This document shows, piece after piece, positions 26,340 to 34,418 of a stretch of 64,000 nucleotides of DNA (position 1 is its first letter; each line of letters begins with the position of its first letter). The DNA is taken from assembly GCA_965199905.1 (NCBI GenBank), contig OZ241366.1, positions 2,046,001 to 2,110,000 on the forward strand, written 5' to 3'. A program made the translations under genes and the position numbers. The notes beneath the pieces were generated by a model that had not been told where the DNA came from, made no database searches, and saw only the letters and a list, made by a program, of their open reading frames with translations. Source of the stretch: Ilyomonas sp965199905 (GTDB lineage Bacteria; Bacteroidota; Bacteroidia; Chitinophagales; Chitinophagaceae).

Positions 26340-26954
26340 CTATAAACCCAGCTCCGTTAACGACATGGATGGCAGCAGATGAACCGTTTGCAAACCTGCC
26401 TTTTGCGCACCTTCTATATTGGTCAATGTATCATCAATAAACAAAGTCTCTGAAGGCTTAAGTCCTTGTTTTTTTAACACATACTCATACGCTTCTACAT
26501 AAGGTTTGCGCAAACCCACCTGGTGCGAGTAATAGGCTTTTATAAAATAGTCATCGAAGTTATTATTGCCCGTTTGCTCTCTATATATCTTCATAAAGGC
26601 TTTGTGATGAATGGCATTGGTATTCGATAATAAAAACACCTTGTATTTGTGCCTGATAGCATCCAGCCATTCTAAACGGTCAGGATAAAACTTACCCAGC
26701 AAAGCATTCCACGAATCTTCTATCTGCTCATCCCGCAACGTAGTATTGGTATGATTACGGAAATTGTTATAAAACTCTTCGGCTTCCAGTTTGCCAGTCT
26801 CCAGGGCTTCAAACAAATCCGAAGCATGGTGCTGTGTATAGAATGTATTGAAGTTCTGCACCTGCAGATCGGTGAAAGCTTTTAGGGTTTTGCTGTAATC
26901 AATCTGTATAAAAACGCCGCCGAGATCGAAGATGATATTCTTTACCATTTGCAT
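26340..26954 (-). CDS. HAD-superfamily hydrolase, subfamily IA
   Basis: 204-aa phosphatase-like protein. Motif I is IIFDLGGVF near residues 7-15: the usual second Asp (D-x-D) is replaced by Gly, a frequent variant in this subfamily. Motif II LLSNTNAIHHK and motif IV LFIDDTLTNIEGAQKAG are intact, with a helical cap between motifs I and II. Substrates of this group range from sugar phosphates to nucleotides; none can be named. Divergent from the tRNA remnant just outside the conjugative element, so it marks the chromosomal side of the junction. Confidence 0.88.
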   Translation of the reverse strand: MQMVKNIIFDLGGVFIQIDYSKTLKAFTDLQVQNFNTFYTQHHASDLFEALETGKLEAEEFYNNFRNHTNTTLRDEQIEDSWNALLGKFYPDRLEWLDAIRHKYKVFLLSNTNAIHHKAFMKIYREQTGNNNFDDYFIKAYYSHQVGLRKPYVEAYEYVLKKQGLKPSETLFIDDTLTNIEGAQKAGLQTVHLLPSMSLTELGL

Positions 26955-26990
26955 GGCGGCAAAAATATGGTGTGTCTGTTTGTTATCTTC

Positions 26991-27020
26991 TTGGAAAATT
27001 GCCCGATTTCTCTATTTTTG
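26991..27020 (+). promoter_or_regulatory. Promoter of the disrupted tRNA gene
   Basis: TTGG at 26991-26994 and TATTTTTG at 27013-27020 are separated by 18 bp, a very good Bacteroidota -33/-7 pair. The tRNA 5' end lies 31 bp downstream. After integration it may drive transcription into the left end of the element. Confidence 0.7.
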
Positions 27021-27051
27021 CCGTCCTTCTGAATTCCGAAAGGGATTCGCC

Positions 27052-27095
27052 GGACCTATAGCTCAGTTGGTTAGAGCATCTGACTCATAATCAGG
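27052..27095 (+). tRNA. 5' half of a CAU-anticodon tRNA (Ile2 or elongator Met), 3' half missing
   Basis: Acceptor strand GGACCTA, D arm GCTC...GAGC and anticodon arm TCTGA-CTCATAA-TCAGG are all present, with CAT at 27086-27088. The expected T arm and the complementary acceptor end (TAGGTCC) never follow; there is only a T-loop-like TTCGAAC at 27117-27123 without flanking stems. The gene therefore looks cut in the 3' part, as happens at tRNA attachment sites when the element does not restore the tRNA at this end. Whether it is Ile2 or Met cannot be decided from half a gene. Confidence 0.8.
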
Positions 27096-27123
27096 AGTAT
27101 CGCTTCTCGATATGGATTCGAAC
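27080..27123. other. Putative left attachment site (attL) of the conjugative element
   Basis: Sequence is tRNA-like up to about 27095 and then diverges abruptly. Genes to the left are chromosomal housekeeping; genes to the right are conjugative-element genes. The crossover probably lies in the anticodon-stem region. The matching right site is not in the window. Confidence 0.6.
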
Positions 27124-27209
27124 AAACTAATAGTCAGTAGGTTGTAAATGAATATTATTCTGGTTTGTTTTTTATACATACAGGATACATACAATTTTCA
27201 AAGTCTAAT

Positions 27210-27248
27210 AAAAACAGAAGCCATCAATTTTGACGGCTTCTGTTTTTT
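27210..27248 (-). terminator. Intrinsic terminator at the left end of the element
   Basis: Minus-strand arms AAACAGAAGCC and GGCTTCTGTTT surround a loop that contains the stop codon of the HTH gene, with T tracts on both sides. The upstream arm overlaps the last six codons of the CDS. Confidence 0.8.
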
Positions 27249-27520
27249 CTTTTTTGAATTGTTATGTGATCGAGTTCGATTTCATTCAAACTTTTCCTTT
27301 TTCTTTTAAGTATCCATTCATCCAACTCTGATCTTTTAAAATAAATCAGTTTCCCAGTTGGAACATAATAAGGTATTATCCGTGCGCTGGTTAGTTTATA
27401 CATGTTCGATGCGCTTCTCCCCAAATAAAAACAAGCCTCTTCAAATGTCAATATTTCCTTTTGTAACAAGTACAGCATTCTTTCAGATGCATTCTGTTGC
27501 TCACTGTTTTCACTCCCCAC
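27224..27520 (-). CDS. HTH_17/excisionase-type DNA-binding protein
   Basis: 98 aa. The core ILTFEEACFYLGRSASNMYKL, continuing through RIIPYYVPTGKLIYFKRSEL and DEWI, is the winged-helix pattern of excisionase/MerR-like HTH_17 proteins that sit near the ends of Bacteroidota mobile elements. Start is GTG at 27520; a strong AAGGAGGTG lies just before it, and an overlapping ATG two bases upstream is out of frame. An internal ATG at 27478 is an alternative. Its place next to attL suggests a role in excision or in controlling the element. It is the last gene of the left-end minus-strand run. Confidence 0.85.
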   Translation of the reverse strand: MGSENSEQQNASERMLYLLQKEILTFEEACFYLGRSASNMYKLTSARIIPYYVPTGKLIYFKRSELDEWILKRKRKSLNEIELDHITIQKRKNRSRQN

Positions 27521-27538
27521 ATTGCACCTCCTTCCTTT

Positions 27539-27817
27539 TTAGTTTATATAAATCATGCTTCCCAAAAAATGATTGTAGGAAGGTATGTACCGGATATACC
27601 CATAGTTATGCAGCTCCCAGATATTTTTATTGAATGTCGCCGAACCGGATATTTTTGCGAGTGGCATCAAATCTCTACTAAAAACACAAACCGGATTCTC
27701 TCCCTGTCGATCAGCACACTGAAGAATTGCCATGAAAAGGCTGATGTGTGAAGGGCCTATTCTTCCATCCTCTCTAACTTCATTCATAAACCGGTTTAAT
27801 TCCTCACTATACAACAT
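27539..27817 (-). CDS. Small mobile-element protein, likely DNA-binding (winged-helix-like)
   Basis: 92 aa: MLYSEELNRFMNEVREDG, then RIGPSHISLFMAILQCADRQ and a C-terminal FNKNIWELHNYGYIRYIPSYNHF. The pattern of helices followed by a short beta hairpin is that of replication-initiator or regulator-type winged helices often found in Bacteroidota conjugative elements. Function is not established. It lies 18 bp upstream of the HTH gene and 11 bp downstream of the next gene, so all three are probably co-transcribed. Confidence 0.7.
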   Translation of the reverse strand: MLYSEELNRFMNEVREDGRIGPSHISLFMAILQCADRQGENPVCVFSRDLMPLAKISGSATFNKNIWELHNYGYIRYIPSYNHFLGSMIYIN

Positions 27818-27828
27818 CTTTCTACACT

Positions 27829-28626
27829 TTACACCTTCACTTTTTTTGTTCTTTTTGCAGCGGGTTTTTCATTTTGCTTTGCAGCTTCTTTCGGGTTGGT
27901 TTGTTTTTCCGATTGATCTGTTTTGGTTGTGATTTCTTTCTTTTGTTCCTGTCTTTGCGAGAAGTCAATCAGCTTTATTCTTTGGCCGCCCGTATTGCAG
28001 GCGGTTAGCGTTTTGTATTCCGGGTTGGCAGCAATGAATATTCTTTCTTCTTTGTCTCCGACTTTAATTGTTACTGATTGAAGGTTGCCCTTCTCCAGCG
28101 ATTTCATCAAATCCAATTTGCTTTTATCATCGCTTAATTCTTTGATAGGATATTTGGAGAGCGTTGCTTCCACATTGTAGCCGTAGTTATCATGGAGCTT
28201 TTTGAATTCATAGTTGCCGGATGGAGATGCATTTTTAAAGTCGAGTTGCAGCCAGGCACCATACTTTTCATTATCGCGGCTGGTAAGTGTTTTATGAACA
28301 GCGCGACCTTCCAATAAGTTATAGCCCTCCTTCAAAGTCACAGAACTACCTTTATTGATGTAGAACATTTGCTTAGCCCTTTCATCTCCATCTTTATTTA
28401 GCAACTGAAGATTGTAGCGGTTGAAAAAATACATATCCGAATCAGCCCCACGCTTAAAATAGAGTGTTGCTTTCGCATCGTCACCGGCTCCAAATTTTCG
28501 GTTTATGTCAAGCTGGAATTCAGGCTTATTTTCCTTTATCTTTTCAGCTAAGGAATCACCCAGATTTTCACCAAATCCAGTGTTTTTCAATTGTTCTTTT
28601 AGATACTCAAAATTGACCTGGTTCAT
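27829..28626 (-). CDS. Conserved conjugative-element protein, unknown function
   Basis: 265 aa, hydrophilic. The N-terminal part (MNQVNFEYLKEQLKNTGFGE) and the middle (MFYINKGSSVTLKEGYNLLE, GRAVHK) correspond to a protein family I recall as common in Bacteroidota conjugative elements, annotated only as hypothetical. The last 45 residues are Lys/Glu/Gln-rich and likely disordered, ending AKRTKKVKV. No catalytic motif was seen. It lies 10 bp downstream of traN, at the end of the transfer operon. Confidence 0.75.
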   Translation of the reverse strand: MNQVNFEYLKEQLKNTGFGENLGDSLAEKIKENKPEFQLDINRKFGAGDDAKATLYFKRGADSDMYFFNRYNLQLLNKDGDERAKQMFYINKGSSVTLKEGYNLLEGRAVHKTLTSRDNEKYGAWLQLDFKNASPSGNYEFKKLHDNYGYNVEATLSKYPIKELSDDKSKLDLMKSLEKGNLQSVTIKVGDKEERIFIAANPEYKTLTACNTGGQRIKLIDFSQRQEQKKEITTKTDQSEKQTNPKEAAKQNEKPAAKRTKKVKV

Positions 28627-28636
28627 ATTTTTTGTT

Positions 28637-29464
28637 TTAATTATTAGTAAGCTGGGGTAACGACCTGATTTTTTTCATGATGCGGTGAGTTAGCTCTAAT
28701 GTGAGTTGCCGACTGCCTTCCGCTTCTCCTGCTTGAATCATCAAATGCTTGGTAGCTGGTATCGAAAAGGGATAACAGACGAACACATATGACTGTTCTG
28801 AGTGAGCAGCTACTGTTTGCAAAGGCATACCAATCAATGGCACGATTTCGCTTTGTTGGATGGCTGTATTTCTCACTTCTTTCCTGTCCTCAATAAACAC
28901 ACGGAGAAAGGAAGGAGTGAATGGTATCAGGCTGTGGTTGGAAATGGTCATATGCAGCCACAGCATATTGTCCTTTATGAAAAGATTGCGCAACCCGAGC
29001 CACATATTTTCAGCGACTGCAATTTTGTGTATTGATGATTTTTGTTGTAGAATTTGCTTGGTTATTGCGCTATATGAAACCGCTGTTATCGGCTGCCCCG
29101 ATACAATCGCTTTTTGGCTGCTATCACTAACAAACGAATAGTTGAGAGTACCAGGATTAGGATTGTAGCTGATGGCAAATGAATAAAAGTGTCCATCAAC
29201 TGTAACAACGGTTAGATTCGTTTCAGTCAGGTTTTCTTCACCGGCTTTTAGTTGCAGAATGTTTTCGATTCCCGGTGCTTTCTGTGCTAGAACGTTTTCG
29301 CTTCCGCGGTCAACACTCTTGATGGAAGACGGAAAGATTAGGTTAGTAGTTTTATTGCGACTCACTGTTATCCGGTAAGGCTCGATACTCTTTGGAAGAT
29401 ATTGTGCAGTCGAATGAATAGATAGTGCACACAGCACTGACAGTAATAGAATAAGATACTTCAT
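28637..29464 (-). CDS. traN: Conjugative transposon protein TraN (DUF4138)
   Basis: 275-aa outer-membrane-associated component of the Bacteroidota type IV secretion apparatus, comparable to VirB9 in position. A signal peptide (about 1-21, ending STAQ) precedes a beta-rich domain; VTVDGHFYSFAISYNPNPG and the later WLGLRNLFIKDNMLWLHMTI...PFTPSFLRVFIEDRKEVRNTA block match TraN. Length is slightly shorter than CTnDOT TraN. Follows traM by 22 bp. Confidence 0.9.
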   Translation of the reverse strand: MKYLILLLSVLCALSIHSTAQYLPKSIEPYRITVSRNKTTNLIFPSSIKSVDRGSENVLAQKAPGIENILQLKAGEENLTETNLTVVTVDGHFYSFAISYNPNPGTLNYSFVSDSSQKAIVSGQPITAVSYSAITKQILQQKSSIHKIAVAENMWLGLRNLFIKDNMLWLHMTISNHSLIPFTPSFLRVFIEDRKEVRNTAIQQSEIVPLIGMPLQTVAAHSEQSYVFVCYPFSIPATKHLMIQAGEAEGSRQLTLELTHRIMKKIRSLPQLTNN

Positions 29465-29486
29465 AGTTGCTTGTTTGAATTGTGAT

Positions 29487-30734
29487 TCAGTTTTCGAAAT
29501 TGCTTTTAAGAAAAAGTTTATAACCTGCCGGAATAGTGACTCTAATCGTCTTTACTTTTTTATTCAACAATGCTTTTGTGGCTGCTATACCTGCACTGGC
29601 AGCCTGCATACCGATGGATGGGTCAAGGGAAGCCATATCAAGATTGCTGATTGCTTCGCTGCCTGATTGCTTGGCTACATCGCTTCTTTGAATATTTGAT
29701 ATGTGAACGCCCGGCAATCCATCGCTGTCATACACAACCAATTCAACAGGCAAAATCTTATTCTGGTATTTAATAGAAGAAACTGCAAGATTTAATCGTT
29801 GCGTGGCAAAGGAAACCAACGCATAAACAAAACTTCCTTGCGGTATAAGAGTTCCGTTCACGTATATGTCATCTTTAGTAATCAGTTTTAGTAGAGAACC
29901 ATCAGTGACAGTTTGCGTTTCATAAACTGTAACTGAAAAGGTATTATCATCTTGTTCAAGAGTAGCCGTATCATTCGATAATGAATAGAAAGCATTTTTA
30001 CTTTTTGCCGTTATCCTTTTCTGTTTGTTACTTTCTAATAGGGAAACAAAACTTTCTTCCGGATGAATGGTAACCGGGTAGGCAGCCTTTTTATTGGAGA
30101 TGGATTCCTGCTGTATCCTTTCCTTCACCCGGTCAGGATGCTGGATGTCCAAAATCTTATCCATCATTCCATTGAGCTGTTCGGTTTCCGGATCCTTTTC
30201 AGAATCGGGCTGATTAACTGCCTGTAGCATTTGTTGAAGGCGGTTTACGTCTTCCGCTTTTATTGCTGGCTCTCCAATCTCATTTGCCGGATTATTCTTT
30301 TGATATTGACTTTCATTTGGGTTGTTGTTCAAAGCGGCGTTGAGCTGAGCCAGCTTTTGATTGACGCGAACTTCATTTGGATCCGGATAAGTTTCCGGTA
30401 ATGGATTGTATGAAAATGCACTGATACTAACAGAGCTGTCGCGGCGAGACCTATAAGACGGATCGCTTTTGAGTTCATCCTGAAATCTGAGTGAGTCTTT
30501 ATCTGCCTGTTCATAGAAGGAAAGCTTATTCCATGTCTTGTTTTCTTTAAGCTTTGCGTCCGGCAATTGAGTATTCAATCCTCCCGTTGTAGAGGCGATG
30601 GATGCATTACTCCCCAGGATACCTAGCGACCATAACAGCAAAGTGAGGAAAGGAATGATAACAGCCGGAAGCAGCAGGAGAAATATTCTTTTCTTTTTCT
30701 GTTGTTTGGTAAACTCGGTTTGATTTTGTTTCAT
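29487..30734 (-). CDS. traM: Conjugative transposon protein TraM (VirB10-like)
   Basis: 415 aa. Starts with a short basic cytosolic tail, then one transmembrane helix (about residues 16-36), a long charged and disordered periplasmic stretch (about 40-240), and a folded C-terminal domain with NGTLIPQGSFVYALVSFATQ and the terminal VKTIRVTIPAGYKLFLKSN. This is the VirB10-like layout of TraM, which spans the periplasm and contacts TraN. It starts 2 bp past the preceding 147-aa gene, indicating tight coupling. Confidence 0.92.
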   Translation of the reverse strand: MKQNQTEFTKQQKKKRIFLLLLPAVIIPFLTLLLWSLGILGSNASIASTTGGLNTQLPDAKLKENKTWNKLSFYEQADKDSLRFQDELKSDPSYRSRRDSSVSISAFSYNPLPETYPDPNEVRVNQKLAQLNAALNNNPNESQYQKNNPANEIGEPAIKAEDVNRLQQMLQAVNQPDSEKDPETEQLNGMMDKILDIQHPDRVKERIQQESISNKKAAYPVTIHPEESFVSLLESNKQKRITAKSKNAFYSLSNDTATLEQDDNTFSVTVYETQTVTDGSLLKLITKDDIYVNGTLIPQGSFVYALVSFATQRLNLAVSSIKYQNKILPVELVVYDSDGLPGVHISNIQRSDVAKQSGSEAISNLDMASLDPSIGMQAASAGIAATKALLNKKVKTIRVTIPAGYKLFLKSNFEN

Positions 30735-30736
30735 GA

Positions 30737-31180
30737 CTAAAATTTTTTTGATTGAAGAAATTGTTCCGCTTGAATGAGGTTATCAACAAGATGCGGTCGT
30801 TGGTCTACGATGGTTTGATAGCAGCTTGGATTGTTCTCTTTTAAACTATCCAGATACTTATGAAAATGGGTGATACGTTTTAGTACAATTGCATTATCAT
30901 CCGATGAAGGAGATTGCCTAATTGCAGGTGCACAAATACTTTGCACCTCAATGATTTTTTTATACCTAGCTGAAGTGATGGTGATATAGCTAAAGCAAGC
31001 TGCCATCAGAACACAGAAAGCGATGATCAGAAACGCAAGTTTTTTCGGCGATAAATGTTCTGAACGTTTCGATAAATGATCTGCCAGCAGGTGCAGTTTA
31101 TAATCAACTTTATTGCTGACACTTTGGAGAGCATGCAATCGATAATTTGCTCTTTGCTTTTTCCTGAAAAGTGATATCAT
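30737..31180 (-). CDS. Single-pass membrane protein at the traL position
   Basis: 147 aa with a basic N-terminal region, a transmembrane helix at about residues 48-68 (LAFLIIAFCVLMAACFSYIT) and a periplasmic helical tail rich in Ser, Lys and Asp. It lies between traK and traM, where CTnDOT encodes TraL, but it is longer than TraL and I see no decisive family motif, so I give no symbol. Probably a structural part of the transfer channel. Confidence 0.75.
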   Translation of the reverse strand: MISLFRKKQRANYRLHALQSVSNKVDYKLHLLADHLSKRSEHLSPKKLAFLIIAFCVLMAACFSYITITSARYKKIIEVQSICAPAIRQSPSSDDNAIVLKRITHFHKYLDSLKENNPSCYQTIVDQRPHLVDNLIQAEQFLQSKKF

Positions 31181-31189
31181 AAGATAGAA

Positions 31190-31816
31190 TTATTGATTTT
31201 GAGGAGTTTCCGTTTTTATATCCTTATTCTCGATGGTTGACCAGTTCTCAATCAGAAAGCCATGCGGATTATTGTCACTTCGCGAAACGTTACGCAGATA
31301 ACCTTCCGTGATCAGGGAACGGTAAACAATGCTTGTAGCCCGGATAATCTTCTCTGTTGCAAAGCACCGGAAGTAGTAGGGATAGGAAGCTGTATTTACA
31401 TCCACACTATCTACATTAATTTGCTGGCTGATGTTGCCGGCAATGATGTTGTTGTAATAGTTTTTCTCTTCCAAGTCATCATACTGACGCTTCGCGCTTG
31501 CATCAGCCAGGTACAAAGCCTTGCTGATGTTTGCCCGTATCACTTTCTCGTCAGGGTCGAGTGTAAAGAAGTACTCGTGAAATGTTTTTACATGGTCCCT
31601 GGCTTCAACAGGAATATTATCCTTTCTATCAGCAGATGTTGCCTCCAGAGCTTTTCCATTCGCCAGCACATACACTTTGTTTTGTGTGATGGCTGCCAGT
31701 TGATAGCTCTTGAACAGAACAAACACACACAGCAGAAAACAGCCTCCTACAAGGACCGCAGTAAACAGCCGGATATGTTGAAAAGCGGTTTCGATATTTT
31801 TCATTTTTGTGAACAT
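31190..31816 (-). CDS. traK: Conjugative transposon protein TraK (VirB8-like)
   Basis: 208 aa. MKNIETAFQHIRLFTAVLVG with the following hydrophobic stretch (about 16-36) is the typical TraK anchor; the periplasmic part includes KVYVLANGKALEATSADRKD, VEARDHVKTFHEYFFTLDPD and SIVYRSLITEGYLRNVSRSD, all family features. TraK plays the VirB8-like scaffold role in the inner membrane. The start is 2 bp after the traJ stop, so translation is coupled. Confidence 0.95.
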   Translation of the reverse strand: MFTKMKNIETAFQHIRLFTAVLVGGCFLLCVFVLFKSYQLAAITQNKVYVLANGKALEATSADRKDNIPVEARDHVKTFHEYFFTLDPDEKVIRANISKALYLADASAKRQYDDLEEKNYYNNIIAGNISQQINVDSVDVNTASYPYYFRCFATEKIIRATSIVYRSLITEGYLRNVSRSDNNPHGFLIENWSTIENKDIKTETPQNQ

Positions 31817-31818
31817 GC

Positions 31819-33078
31819 TTAATGGATTTTATTGTCGCCTGATAATTTGTTTCTGAGATAATGATCTGCCTGACCGTAAGCTTTGCCGGCCTGATGCCCT
31901 ATTCCCGATCCATCAGAACCGCCGTTGTAACCATCCATAATGTTGCCTGGCGCATTCCAGAGATTGGCAGCACCTACACCCATCTGACTGGCAACACCTG
32001 AAGCTGACGATGCACCACCGGCAATGGTAGCTGATACAGCGCCTGTAGTAATGGCTGTCATCTTTCCACCGAGAGCATCTCCGCCGCCCACATGCATGAT
32101 ATAGTTAGCGATAGATGGCACTGAGAAGTAGCCAATGATTCCGATAATCATGAAGACTAGATAGCCCATGTCGGCAGGACTGAAAAAGGTATCTCCTGCC
32201 TGCCCAACCTGTTGTATATCTATCTTCAGCATATTCTCCTGTATCTTCCCGATGATACCACCGAAGATGTTGGCAACGGGTAGCCACAGGAACACATTGA
32301 TATACCTTGCGATCCAATGCCTGAGCGTGTGGTGAAAACCATCAAATACACTTAGCCCAAACACCAGCGGACCGAGGATGGCAAGAATGATAAGGTTGAA
32401 CGTTCGAATGGTATTGATGCAAAGAGAGGCTGCTGCAAAGAGCACCTGAAGAACTTCGCTCATCCATTGCTTAATGGAATTGCGAAAATTGTAAGATGCC
32501 TTGGACATGGCGAACTTGATATCATCTCCGATGCTCTCGAAGGTTCCTTCTTCTGATACATCCTTACCGGGATGCGTGTATTTATACCATTTATCGCGGT
32601 CACCTTCTCCATCATCACCAATATAAATCTGATAAACATCCGTTGTTTTAATAGCGTCTTCCTTTTGTTTAAGCAAGGCAGCTACAGCTTCGTCAGAATT
32701 AGATACCATAGAAGCGGTTGCTATTACCGTTGGCTGCATGACACCATTTATCATGGCAATGACAGAAGGAAATATCATGATGGCAAAGCCGATAACGAAC
32801 GGGCGGAACAAAGGATAGAAATCTATCGCTTCAGCGTTAGCCAAATGTCTCCATACTCTGACTGCGATATACCATAGAGCTGCAAAGCCGGCGACTCCCT
32901 GCCCAACGCCTATCAACTGTGAACAGAGTGGTATCATGTCGTTGTATAACTGGTCGAGAACACTGTGCAAGCTGTATAACTCATTTGCCATATTTCCTGA
33001 GCCGGATTGTGCTTCCGAAAGGAATGGCAACACGATTCCTGTTACCGCCCAAAGGGCAGTTTTTACATAACGATTCAT
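31819..33078 (-). CDS. traJ: Conjugative transposon protein TraJ (VirB6-like)
   Basis: 419-aa polytopic inner-membrane protein. An N-terminal signal or first helix is followed by about six further hydrophobic segments, e.g. VAGFAALWYIAVRVW, FVIGFAIMIFPSVIAMINGV and YLVFMIIGIIGYFSVPSIAN. The conserved DFYPLFRPFVIGF and GFHHTLRHWIARYINVFLWL blocks identify TraJ. The C-terminal 70 residues are Gly/Ala-rich. It forms part of the DNA channel. Lies between the last TraI-like gene and traK. Confidence 0.95.
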   Translation of the reverse strand: MNRYVKTALWAVTGIVLPFLSEAQSGSGNMANELYSLHSVLDQLYNDMIPLCSQLIGVGQGVAGFAALWYIAVRVWRHLANAEAIDFYPLFRPFVIGFAIMIFPSVIAMINGVMQPTVIATASMVSNSDEAVAALLKQKEDAIKTTDVYQIYIGDDGEGDRDKWYKYTHPGKDVSEEGTFESIGDDIKFAMSKASYNFRNSIKQWMSEVLQVLFAAASLCINTIRTFNLIILAILGPLVFGLSVFDGFHHTLRHWIARYINVFLWLPVANIFGGIIGKIQENMLKIDIQQVGQAGDTFFSPADMGYLVFMIIGIIGYFSVPSIANYIMHVGGGDALGGKMTAITTGAVSATIAGGASSASGVASQMGVGAANLWNAPGNIMDGYNGGSDGSGIGHQAGKAYGQADHYLRNKLSGDNKIH

Positions 33079-33088
33079 ATTCTTTGAT

Positions 33089-33721
33089 TTATTTGTTTGT
33101 GCCGAGAATCTGATTCATTTGCTTCGTTTCTTGCTGAGCTTTTGTTCTTTGCAGCAGCAGGATGGAATTGCGGTTATTAAAGCTTCGCAGGAACTGAAGC
33201 TTATCCTGCATATTGTTGTACACCTTATCAATGCCGCTTAGCCGTTCATCATCGCTCATTCGTGTTTTATTGGGAGTGAGCATTGTAGTTAGATCGGTAA
33301 GGTCTTGTAATGACTGATTGAAAAGGTTGCCGTACACTTCTCCCAGATAGACAAGTTCATCCGGATTCATAAGATTGCTGTTTTGGCAACGGCTGAAAGC
33401 AGATTTATATTCCTTTACAAGCTCCAACTGGCTATCAATAATCTGAGGAATTTTCCAATTTTTACGAACCGTTGGACTTACCAGCCAAAGGCCATCCAGA
33501 AAAGCCTCATGAAGATTGAAGTTGCCTTTAGAAATATCGCGGATGGTTGAATACCCTTTGGAAACAACCTGGTATCCTTCCTTCATATCTTTTAATATTC
33601 CTTTCAACTGCGAAAGCTTTGTACAATCTAAAAGCAATTGCTGTGCTTCATACGATTGAGCCTTTAATTCAGTGCAGCAAGCAGATAGAAATAGTGCAAC
33701 AAAAAAGAGAACCGATTTCAT
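33089..33721 (-). CDS. TraI/VirB5-like exported protein, paralogue 3
   Basis: 210 aa with signal peptide (about 1-21). Helical mature part with the features shared by all three tandem paralogues: GYSTIRDISKGNFNLHEAFL, a central EYKSAFSRCQNSNLMNPDEL, YLGEVYGNLF and the C-terminal MSDDERLSGIDKVYNNMQDK followed by a NRNSILLLQRTKAQQETK tail. In Bacteroidota elements this position belongs to TraI (DUF4141), which resembles TrbJ/VirB5. Third of three copies, 10 bp before traJ. Confidence 0.8.
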   Translation of the reverse strand: MKSVLFFVALFLSACCTELKAQSYEAQQLLLDCTKLSQLKGILKDMKEGYQVVSKGYSTIRDISKGNFNLHEAFLDGLWLVSPTVRKNWKIPQIIDSQLELVKEYKSAFSRCQNSNLMNPDELVYLGEVYGNLFNQSLQDLTDLTTMLTPNKTRMSDDERLSGIDKVYNNMQDKLQFLRSFNNRNSILLLQRTKAQQETKQMNQILGTNK

Positions 33722-33727
33722 GACAAG

Positions 33728-34366
33728 TTATTTAAGATTGAATAATGTTTTTGTATTACTAACTTCCTGTTGCGCCTTCTGCCTCGAAGCTGCCAATTCA
33801 CTGACCTCACTGCAAAAGCTTTCGGTGAACTGGTGCTTCTCTTTCATATTCTGATAGATGGAGTCGAGTCTTTTCAAACGTTCATCATCAGATAATTGAA
33901 GCTGACCAGCGGTTGTTACAGCAACTAAGTCATCTATTTCATTTCCGCAGCCATCTAATAAATTGCTAAATACAGAACGAACATATCCGAGTTCACCGGT
34001 CGTTATCATTCCACCACTAACCGCTTTATTTAAACACTTGTGATATTGTTGAGAAATACTTACCTGGAAAGCAATGATGGCAGAGATTCGAAAATCTTTT
34101 CCAATGACAGGATTAATTTTGGAGAATGATGTTACATATGTTTGATGCAAATCCAGTTCTCCATTTTTCAAATCGCCGACTTTCTGCAAGCCGGTCTTAG
34201 CAATCTGATAACCTTTGTCCAGATATCCTGCATACATCTGCAAGCCAGCAACCTGCTGGGTTAAGTACTGAATCTGAGTTTTCTTTTGACGGAACCATTC
34301 ATTCCATGTTTGGGCATATGAACCAAATGACATTACAAGTAAAACAACCAAGCATATTCCTTTCAT
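33728..34366 (-). CDS. TraI/VirB5-like exported protein, paralogue 2
   Basis: 213 aa from the ATG that begins the signal peptide (MKGICLVVLLVMSFGSYAQT). The core repeats the paralogue pattern: YQIAKTGLQKVGDLKNGELD, a central QQYHKCLNKAVSGGMITTGE, LGYVRSVFSNLLDGC, LQLSDDERLKRLDSIYQNMK and the terminal AASRQKAQQEVSNTK. Divergence from its neighbours is large, so the duplication is old. Probably a pilus-tip or assembly component. It lies 6 bp upstream of paralogue 3. Confidence 0.8.
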   Translation of the reverse strand: MKGICLVVLLVMSFGSYAQTWNEWFRQKKTQIQYLTQQVAGLQMYAGYLDKGYQIAKTGLQKVGDLKNGELDLHQTYVTSFSKINPVIGKDFRISAIIAFQVSISQQYHKCLNKAVSGGMITTGELGYVRSVFSNLLDGCGNEIDDLVAVTTAGQLQLSDDERLKRLDSIYQNMKEKHQFTESFCSEVSELAASRQKAQQEVSNTKTLFNLK

Positions 34367-34418
34367 AACACACATTTTCTTTCTTTACAAAAAATATCCT
34401 GACTCTATTCTTTACCGT

